Assembly (NCBI GenBank): GCA_012295275.1
Contig: CM022673.1
Span: forward strand, 8,185,311-8,247,810
Direction of reading: 5' to 3'
DNA length: 62,500 nucleotides
From: Chrysomallon squamiferum
Lineage: Eukaryota; Mollusca; Gastropoda; Neomphalida; Peltospiridae
Part shown: positions 50,295 to 60,404 of the stretch, piece by piece
How positions within the stretch are numbered: the first letter of the stretch is position 1
Layout of the letters: each line of letters begins with the position of its first letter
Translations under genes and position numbers: made by a program
Notes under the pieces: model-generated
Told to the model about the DNA's origin: nothing
The model's input: only the letters and a program-made list of their open reading frames with translations
Databases searched by the model: none

Positions 50295-51296
50295 CATGTT
50301 TTCTTAAGTATATACACACACACCCACTCAGACATGCTTGCATACGACATATACATGTGCACGCAAACACGTTCCTATATACACATACGTACAAAACAAA
50401 ACGGAGAAAAAGAGTGTACGAGATGACATTTTGTAAACTATATATAACAACTGGATGATTATTGTTTGTTCGAAATATCCACAGATTCGTATATTTTTTT
50501 TTTTTTTTTTCATAACAACACACGTTTCTCGGATGTGCATTTAACGAATATGTTCCACGAACAAAACAATATTTTTTTCTTTTTTTCTTTTCTAAGGACT
50601 AAATTCAATGAACTAATAACTGTCATCGACAAACTCGAGAGTACTGTCGCGTATCAAAGATCTACTCAGTCTGTCAGGTCTGAGCTTAATGTTTCTATGT
50701 AAAAATGATGTCACTAAAAAGTAAAAGCAGCAATCTCAGTGAATTTCCTGCAGCTTATTATATGATTGCGTTGCTTTATTATTAGCAAAGGTTTTTACTA
50801 TTAAAAATAAAATAAATTTAGGATATTACGTTCATTCCAGACAAACGAAAAGCAATGTTTAAGAAGAAAAAAAACAACAAAAAAACAAACAGAATAGAAA
50901 ATATAAATAATATAAATTATTGATCAGTATTTAGACCATTGCGTTTTCGATGCCACTGACGAATGGATGGAGACTATGTAGAAACAAAGAAACAGAGATA
51001 GGTAAATTTACACTTAACAAATATCTAATACTAATATCATTTAGTGCATAGATTAAAATCTAAGAAGTAGTAGTAGCAGAAGTAGTGTCTTTTGATATAC
51101 TCTGTGAGTCTTGTAACTGAAATAGTAATAATGGTGGTAGTATTAGTGTAAGTAACAACAGCATTATTATTATTAGTAGTAGTAGTAGTTATTGTTTTTG
51201 TTGTAATAGATATATAACAGTGGTAGACAAATTAATACTAGTAGCAGAAGTATAAATAAATTCGAGTTATGGTTCACTGTTTTCATAAAGAATTTC

Positions 51297-51334
<38 letters not shown>

Positions 51335-54300
51335 CAACGGTATTAACTTATGAACGTATTAACTAATCAATATTGGATTGTCCATTTTACGGTGCATTCA
51401 TGGTATCTTGATGACCTGTTTTGAAATACAACCATGTCGAGGCCACTCGAAATCACGTGACGCGGTTGTGAATCTTCTGTCCCCAAATTTTTCTATCAAT
51501 AATAATGAGTTTTGCACGTGCCGCTTAAGATGAACATGCATTATGCTTTCTTTTCACCTGACAAGTCAGGGATAATTCCTCTGCCATATTCTTCGCATAA
51601 TTGTCTTCTGCGCAAGTCACGAGACCGGACCGCGCGTGCACGCACGTGCCTCCCGAAGAAGCAGACGGCTGCACTCCAAGATTTCAAAAGCCGAACAAGA
51701 TCATCAAAGCGGCTATGGAAGTATTTAATGGTGGAAATATACTTCGGTCACAGCGGGCCGCTATTAAAACGAAATTAAAAATATAATTGTAATATCACTA
51801 ATGTAGCAAAAAGGTTCAAACTGGCGTATCGGTCCAGTTCACAAAAGCGATGCTGGAAAAAGTAATGGATTTCGGAAACTGCAGATTTATGAGTGAAACG
51901 TATTATGAAGATCAGCGTCGGCGGTCGTAAAATTACGGGGGAAACGCACAGTCGACCTGCCTGGTACAAGGGTCAGCTCCTTTACCTGTGAAATCAGAGC
52001 CAGTTTACAAAGCGTGATGAATTTTTAACATGGCCAATCGGTTAAGATTTTATTGGCGTGGCGATCAATGCAGATGCGCGCAGTTAAGTTGATGTTGCCG
52101 AAAGAACTGAAAATGCTGAAAGACTGGTAACCAGTGGAAAATTGAAATCGAAAATCAATTTAAAACTTGCTCAATTTTTTTTTTTTTGTATTTCTTAAGC
52201 TTGTATTGAAACATGCATTTTTGATTTACATTATTTAAATAATGTTTACGATAATCCTTTCTTTTGAAATACTGGAAGATATACACATCATCATAAAATT
52301 GATAATTTACGTGGTAACAAAAATCTCATAAATAACCATATATTTTATAACAATTTTATTAATAAAATGGCACTTAATTCATTTGTTTCTTAATTTTATA
52401 AATTAAAAACAGTAAAGAAATTGGCAATCAAACATAGTTTTATTTCCGAAAGGAAAAGCTGTGACTTTCTCTTTATTAATTTATGTATTAGTATTTTCAT
52501 ATAAAAATAAATAAATAAATAAAAAAGAAGAAATATTTATGTTCCCTAAAATGTACCAAACTTAATACTTCTGAATCATATTAAATCAGTTACCAATTAC
52601 TAGGAAATGTGTGTACTCGGCTGTAAGATTTGATTCACGTGTGACAATGGAAGATTATTTCACGAAGAAAAGAAAAAAAAACGGTACTGAGGTTGCTAGT
52701 CATTTTGTTACCAAGACAATTATCATAGTTTTTATCAAATCTTTATTTATTTATTTATTTATTTATTTGTTGATGTTTTGAAACTCATTCTAACTTAATA
52801 TTTATAATAAAACCACAAAAATACATGATTAGGAAACTATACAGTGACTTTTATGTATTAATTCATTGGGATATAACATTTCGTTTAGAAAAATTTATTA
52901 GGACATTCAGCTGGATAAATGATTTGCATGTGATTATAAGGATAAGATACTATAATACACCATTTTAATAAACATCATTTGTCATGACATGAATGCAGTA
53001 TTATGTTTAGACTGACACCAGACAATGCTGGGGAATTTCGTTGGAGACTTAACGAATTTTGTCGTTTCAGTTAAGTATTATGACGTTTCGAAAACCTGAT
53101 GAAAACATTACATGAAACAGCATAACACTTATACCACGTCAAGTCAATGGTAGACAAGTGTGAACAGCTGTAAATGAAAAAATATCAATATAATAATAAA
53201 AACGACCAAGTTAGTTTACGTCTGAATTTTGTTTGAATTGCCAGTATGTTAAGAATCAAATTTTTTATTGTTTTAAGCTGTTGCACTCGGTAAACTTATT
53301 CTTGGTCAAATAGCAGAATATAACAAGCCCTTTTACCTGCACGTTTTCGTTGAAAATATAAATTAATGTTTTATTCTAAATAAAGAGAAGTCTTAATTTT
53401 ACAGCATTATTTATTTTAATGTATTTTCAGTTTATATTTGGAATGAAAAATCTTTACATGTATTAGTTTGTCCATGTGTATTCATCCAAGTAGGTTATGA
53501 ATGTCAAGATCGATATTATTATGTAATTAAGCCTTTTCAAATTATTAGCAGCACTTGCAGGTTAAATGAAACATTCAAGAAAAATGCGAGTTCATCTGTG
53601 AATATTATATTAATCTGAGTATTAAGAACTGTATTCGCACACAACCCCCAAAACGAAATAATAAAAACGTAAACAAGCTTATATGTGTAGTTGTCGTATA
53701 TATATATATATATATATAAATCTATAAACAATTAATAAATAAATAAATACTACTACTACCACTACTATTACTACTGCTGCTACTACAACAATAACAACTA
53801 CTACTATTACTGCTTCTAATAATAATAATAATAATAATAACAACAACAACATGGCGGTAACTAGACTCTTTTTGAAATGAGGCAAAAAATGACGTCTTTG
53901 AAGTCAGTTATGTCTTTCATCGCAATATGTGTCAATATACCGTAGACATAAACGAATTCATTCAGTGCATATCGTTTCTATCGGAATAAAGATTTATATT
54001 TTATATTTTTAAAATAAAATCTTTGTATTAAAAAAAATCAGAAAAAAAAAATCGTCAATTTCGGTGTGAAACATTTGCCTCATTTGCCTCGATGTGGTTA
54101 CGGCCATGAATAAAAATAATAATAATAATAATAATAATAGTAATAATAATATCACTCAGTCTTTTGTGATGTTTTGCATTTACTGTTGACGATTAACAAT
54201 AAATGAATCCTGGAATATTCATCGAATGTACAGTTACACACGACATAAATTTTTAAAATTAAACATTTACAATTACTAATGATTTTTATTACGAATTATA

Positions 54301-54680
54301 GTTCTTGTGAATGTAATAGCGTCTATGTAAAATCAAACAGCCAGTAAATCATAATTATTCATGTATATATCTTTATTTACTTACTTGCATTTATATCAAC
54401 AAAGTTGTTTAATCAGCTTTTTAAATAAATATTTCTTGTTTTACTTATTACAACTTCTAATGTCTGGTTCAAGTAAAATGTATTTTTTTTTTTTAAAAAC
54501 GACAAACAATAATTTCATTACTTGTTAATAATCTAATATTTAAACAATATTCAGTTCATATTAAATATTAACACTACCGAAATTTATCTGTCAATAAATT
54601 GATTCTTTCAAATATGTTTTGTTTGTCTTACTTCTTAAATTTATTTGTTATACATGGTGGCTAAGAAAGTAACCGGATAG
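50200..54680. other. Intergenic stretch between gene B and the GalNAc-transferase
   Basis: Mostly AT-rich with microsatellites (AT)n at 50263-50287, (GA)n at 51300-51332 and (TAA)-type at 53815-53840. Bases 51400-52160 are GC-richer, with TCACGTGACGCG near 51454 and CpG-rich words near 51620-51650. No exon can be supported there. Confidence 0.45.
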
Positions 54681-54699
54681 TGTTTTATTACGAACATAC

Positions 54700-54822
54700 G
54701 TACACATACATACATACATACATACACACATACATCCATACACATATATACATACACACAAAAATACATATATACATACATACATTCATACACAAACACA
54801 CACACACACATACACATAAGAA
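54700..54822. repeat. (CATA)n/(CA)n microsatellite
   Basis: Tetranucleotide CATA and CACA units. Similar units resume after the inserted stem fragment, at 54992. Confidence 0.85.
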
Positions 54823-54828
54823 GAGGAA

Positions 54829-54994
54829 ACAACAATTAAAAGGAGACAACCACAATAAGCACGTGATGGGAGATAAACAGGATCAACAATTAAAGGAAGA
54901 TAACAAAAACAAAGAAGTTATAAGAGATAATCATGATTTACCTAAGGGAGACAAACATGATCTACAATTAAAGGGAGATAACCATGATTTACAT
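54829..54994 (+). pseudogene. Duplicated fragment of the GalNAc-transferase stem repeats
   Basis: The block from AACAATTAAA to CATGATTTAC is nearly identical to parts of 58040-58252, and one frame reads the same words ([40 protein letters not shown]). It lacks two of the three adjacent KGDKHDLQL units of the source. It is flanked by CATA repeats on both sides and has no anchor or catalytic part. I call it a non-functional copy, although transcription from an alternative 5' exon is not excluded. Confidence 0.75.
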
Positions 54995-55019
54995 ACATAC
55001 AAACATTTTTAAATTTAGA

Positions 55020-55698
55020 AAAGGCTTATAATACATTAATGCATTCGGTGTATTTATCAGCGATATACAAAGTGCTATCCATTAACTTCGAGACATCTTT
55101 AAACTCGTTCCTATTCAGAAGAGAATTCCAGTGAAAATTCAGCAATCGTACACTGCCATGTTAGTTATGAGTAATCCAGTATCTCTGTGTGTATGTGTGT
55201 GTGTATAAATATGTAAGTATCTATATTTCCATGTTACTGAACGCTCTGCCCATTATTTACTACATCGAACTGGCTGAGAACATAACACACATGCCTATCT
55301 TGAAGCGTTGCTATTGTTATTGTTGTTGTAGTTGTTGTTGTTGTTCTTCTTATTATTATTATCATAGTAGTAGTAATAGTACCAGTAGTTGTTGTAGTAG
55401 TGGTATTATTAGTAACAGAGATAGCAGTAATAGTAGCAGTAAAAATTAATAGTAGTAGTGGAAGGAATATTAGTAGCAGAAATAACAGTATTGTAGTAAT
55501 GATAGTAGTAATAGTAGTAGTAGTGTTTGTTGTTGTGCATATTGTTGTAAAGGGAAAACTGGATCTTTTACAGCAATCGCTTTTAATATTAGACAGTTGA
55601 CCTAACTGATAGGAAGATAAAAATAATCAGCAATAATCATGCATTAACCATATGTGGTACAGTTAACAGCCGTTCTTTTCTTCTTCTCTGTTTTTTTT

Positions 55699-55729
<31 letters not shown>

Positions 55730-56893
55730 GATATACGTAGGTCAGTGGCCAATCAAACATCTAGCTCTAACAATTGAATACTCTATTATTGTTGATTTCA
55801 AAAATCAATTTCAACATATGTTGTCCTTATTTCAATAAGACGACTTCACAATCACCGCACTATGTCAGATAACTTGTGGGACATTTGAAACGGACACAGA
55901 AAAAGGACGCTTGCAATGTAATTCAGCATTAGTTTAAAATATGGAAATGTTTACAGGTAAGTTGAACTGAGTGTAGATCAAGAGGGATAAAATTTATATC
56001 TAAACCTTCGTCGTTAAAAGCAACCGAAATAATCCGGAATTGATTCTGTGTGAATTTCCAGGGCACATGTGTTTGTGTACACGCCGTATTATTTGCTGTT
56101 ATAATGCTTGGTTTGCTTACATGTATTAAACACGTTGTAAGCCATTTCTATAATTATGAATGTATATATGTACATATATGTATTTTATTTTAGTATTTAC
56201 GTATGTAGTATGTATGTATGTATGTATGTATGTATGTATGTATGTATATATGAATATGTGTGTGTGTGTATATTAACATATGAATTTTTATCAGCTAATA
56301 AAATAAATATTTCTGGTTTTACGAAAATAAACAATACTGGTATTACAGCTTTTAAACTCTGTTCATTCATTTCGGCTGCATTTTACTAGTAATAACACAG
56401 ATTTAAATTGCAAACATTTAATATTTTGTTCTACCTGTTACCCATGGATTTTAACTAGTAACATTAAAAAGATAATGTTTTAGAACGAAACTGCCAACAA
56501 GTAATCTTTTCATTACGTATTGTTCGTCAGTGAAATAATATTATAATAGTAATTTTAAATAGATAATAATGAAACTAGTAACTTCTAAAATTTATTATTT
56601 TAAGTAATAATTCCCAAAAGGTAATAGTTTTAGTAAAAGGACGGAATATGTCCACTTTTAATTATTTAGAAGCAGTTTAATAATATATATTATTCAGCAA
56701 TATAAGATGAAAAATGAGATAAATGTCACTGACGTGTTGACTCAAAACGAAGCACAGTTAAATTGAGAGTTGAAAGTTGTGACACACATCCAAACTGTTT
56801 GATCGATTTGTACTGTATTAATTTCCTTTAACTGTATCATATGTCGAATTCAGTTTCGGTAAGATTTAAAAAGGTAGGAAAATTACCGTATAC

Positions 56894-56947
<54 letters not shown>

Positions 56948-56989
56948 GTAATAAACGTTAACAAATACACTAATAAAACCATAAATACA

Positions 56990-57028
<39 letters not shown>

Positions 57029-57043
57029 AATAAAATTAATGAA

Positions 57044-57081
<38 letters not shown>

Positions 57082-57325
57082 TGATGATGATGATGATGAT
57101 AATGATGATAATAATAATAATAATAAATAGTTTTATAAAGTTCTTTTTTTTTATTGATAAAATAACTAATTGTTTTATTTTATAAAAACAGCTGAACATT
57201 TTTCTTTATCTTTGAATAACGTTTTCCTGATTTTGAGCATCATTTGATTTCAGCAAAGCATCTTAATTTATTTCGAAGTGTGTTATACTTTTTATAACAG
57301 TTTTTCTCGCTTCATTTCATTTCAG
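55020..57325. other. Region upstream of the GalNAc-transferase start exon
   Basis: AT-rich sequence with trinucleotide-biased stretches (55310-55530), (GTAT)n at 56204-56246, and (AAT)n and (AAAT)n arrays between 56894 and 57125. No coding exon is seen. A 5'UTR exon may be hidden here because 57325 is an acceptor. Confidence 0.45.
56894..57125. repeat. (AAT)n, (AAAT)n and (AAT/GAT)n microsatellites
   Basis: Three arrays follow each other within 230 bases, directly upstream of the GalNAc-transferase gene. Confidence 0.9.
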
Positions 57326-59549
57326 CGACAACATGAATCAGACGGCCAATAACCAAATTCATAGCTTGAATCATGCTAATCAGGAAAATCAGGAAGCGAT
57401 TCCGATTATTCGGAGTCACAGTCCTTATCATTTTAATCAGCATTCTAGTTATTTCCATTCATCTACTGAGGACGATTGAGTCTGAAATTCGCAATAAAGA
57501 TCCATTTAAACAAACTCAGGAATCTAAAATTGACCGTCGCATCAGAAACGAAAGGCTAGCTGAACGAGTGATCAAACAGGTTGTAATGAACGATCTAGAT
57601 TTAAAGGAGTACGAATGGGTCATGGAAGCTTTTGACAAAAAACATTTTGCGACGCGTGGGAAGCGTCATGAAACTGAGTTGAGGAAAGAAAAACGAACCA
57701 GAGTCCGTTAAAAACGAGAAGATTAAAGTTAAAGAGTATAAAAATGTACAAATCAAGCGTGAAGAGGTTGTAAAACAAGATGAAAGAGACCACAATGAAA
57801 ACGTAATACGCATGGAACAGGATAAACTTAAAAATGCAAAGAGATCAGTTGTTAAGAATATCCGCAAATCAAAGGCAGAAGACGAAATAAAACCAATTGT
57901 GGCTGAAGAAGTCAAACAAAACCACGTGGAGCAAAATCAGCAGAATGGTATCCAGAAAGAACTTGAACAGAAAGAGGAGAATCATGATAAACAAGTGAAG
58001 GGAGACAAAAATGATTTACCTAAGGGAGATAAACAGAATCAACAATTAAAGGGAGACAACCACAATAAGCACGTGATGGGAGATAAACAGGATCAACAAT
58101 TAAAGGGAGATAACAAAAACAAAGAAGTGATAAGAGATAATCATGATTTACCTGAGGGAGACAAACATGATTTACAATTAAAGGGAGACAAACATGATCT
58201 ACAACTAAAGGGAGACAAACATGATCTACAATTGAAGGGAGATAACCATGATTTACCTAAGGGAGATAAACAGGATCAACAATTAAAGGACGATAACAAA
58301 AACAAAGAAGTTATCAGAGATAATCATGATTTACCTGAGGGAGAGAAACATTTACAGTTAAAGGGAGATAACCATAATTTACCTAAGGGAGATAAACAGC
58401 ATCAACAGTTAAAGGGAGATAACCAGAACAAACACGTGATAGAGGGTCACCACGATTCCCAGGTTAACGGAAATAATCAAATTAAGTTAGAAAACCAGAA
58501 TCAACAAATACTGCAAAATAATCAGGTAATAAAAAGTAATCAGGATTCAGAAGTTAAAGGAGAAAATAAGACTAACCAAATGAAGGGAATAAACCAAAAT
58601 AAACCAGTGATAGGGGGTAATCTGGAGGGAGAAAATCAGAATAAACAAATGAAGGAAGACAACAAAACTAAACAAGTAATGGGAGATAATGAGGTTCAGT
58701 TAGTTAAGGGACATAAACAAGTGAAAGGAAGTGATCAAGATAACGACAACCAAAATAAAAATAAAACTGACGCTAATCAAGATTCACACCTTCAAGGAGA
58801 AAAGCAGGCAGAACAAATGAAGGCAGACAGTCAAAATAAACAAATAACAGGCGGTAATCAGGATGCACAGGCTAAGGGAGATAACCAGAATAAACAAATT
58901 ATAGGAGGTAATCAGGATGCACAGGCTAAGGGAGATAATCAGAATAAACAAATAATAGGAGGTAACCAGGATGCACCGGCTAAGGGAGATAATCAGAATA
59001 AACAAATAATAGGAGGTAACCAGGATGCACAGGCTAAGGGAGATAATCAGAATAAACAAATAATAGGAGGTAACCAGGATGCACCGGCTAAGGGAGATAA
59101 TCAGAATAAACAAATAATAGGAGGTAACCAGGATGCACAGGCTAAGGGAGATAATCAGAATAAACAAATAATAGGAGGTAACCAGGATGCACAGGCTAAG
59201 GGAGATAATCAGAATAAACAAATAATAGGAGGTAACCAGGATGCACAGGCTAAGGGAGATAATCAGAATAAACAAATAATAGGAGGTAACCAGGATGCAC
59301 AGGCTAAGGGAGATAATCAGAATAAACAAATAATAGGAGGTAATCTGGATGCACAGGCTATGGGAGATAATCAGAATAAACAAATAATAGGAGGTAATCT
59401 GGATGCACTGGCTAAGGGAGATAATCAGAATAAAGAAATGAACGGAACCAACAAGAATAAAACATTGGAGAAAGACAACGAGGAAAAGGTTTATGCTAAA
59501 ATGCCAGAGGTAAAGATGAGGCCTGTTGATGAAAACGCAAATTATCCGG
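57326..59549 (+). CDS. GALNT-like exon 1: anchor and repeat stem (contains a frame break)
   Basis: The acceptor TTCATTTCATTTCAG ends at 57325. The main ATG at 57373 starts [14 protein letters not shown] and the membrane segment. This frame ends in TAA at 57709-57711. The continuation, rich in K, E, N and Q, is in the next frame and open from 57683, so a shift must lie between 57683 and 57708. An AAAAA run at 57689-57693 is the likeliest place. From there one frame stays open to NYPG at the donor G|GTAAGA (59549/59550). Confidence 0.75.
57333..57479 (+). CDS. Upstream overlapping ORF in the GalNAc-transferase leader
   Basis: The first ATG after the acceptor at 57325 opens a 48-codon frame that ends in TGA at 57477-57479. 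It overlaps the main start at 57373 in a different frame. It may reduce translation of the main frame. Its Asn/Gln-rich peptide is not recognised. Confidence 0.3.
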   Translation: MNQTANNQIHSLNHANQENQEAIPIIRSHSPYHFNQHSSYFHSSTEDD

Positions 59550-59863
59550 GTAAGAGATTTAGTTTTTGATATTCTTAAAAGTGACATTCCGGATTCAAAT
59601 ACATACATACTACATGCTGTAAAGTTATATACAATGTTCATAGTTTATGTAGTTCCTGTTCTTCAAATTATTATTGCAGTTGTACTTAGCATAGCTTTAA
59701 GACAGTTGTATTTGCAGTGAAACCAGCACAGATAAAATGTGTGTATGATTTTCTATGTTATCTAACGCCAGAATTACAAACAGAATGATTCAACAGAGAA
59801 ATAAGTGTATAATCAGATGAACAAAGATGCACATATTTAAATCGGAGGGCTCACACACACACG

Positions 59864-59912
<49 letters not shown>

Positions 59913-60367
59913 CACAAAGAAAAAGACATAAAATCTACTTACAGATAATAATACACATTTGGGTTTATTTTCTAGAAATAGTGGATATGTATGAAGTTTC
60001 ACTTTTGATATGATTTTTCAAACTTCTACAGGTAAAAATGGAACAGCTGTGATCATTGATCGACTCAAACTGTCGCCGAGTGAACAAATCGCGTATGACA
60101 AAGGTTTTATTTTGCACCATTTCAACCAGTTTGTGAGCGACCTCATTCCAGTAGATCGATCAGTCCCAGATCACAGGAGAGAGGAGTGGGTAACATTCTT
60201 TGTCGATTTAAAGTAACCTGCACTATTTACTTAATACAGCATATATAAGTATATAACTGAAGATTAACTCTCTTCCTAACGTAATATATATATGTATATA
60301 TGTATATCGTATGTTTAATATACGAAAGTATACACACCTACACACATACAGACACACACACACACAC

Positions 60368-60404
<37 letters not shown>

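Noticed and set aside
51512-51786. Overlapping open frames in a GC-richer patch
   Set aside because: Two frames are open at once, neither has splice borders and I recognise no domain. Kept only as a GC-richer intergenic patch.
58784-59641. A 285-residue minus-strand open frame of repeated hydrophobic segments, like a multi-pass membrane protein
   Set aside because: It is the antisense reading of the 54-bp stem array. The plus strand has splice borders and continues into GALNT motifs, whereas the minus frame has none.
60186-60194. The alternative donor TGG|GTAACA for GALNT-like exon 2
   Set aside because: Joining there puts the next exon out of frame. The donor at 60186 restores PDHRREEC followed by [10 protein letters not shown].
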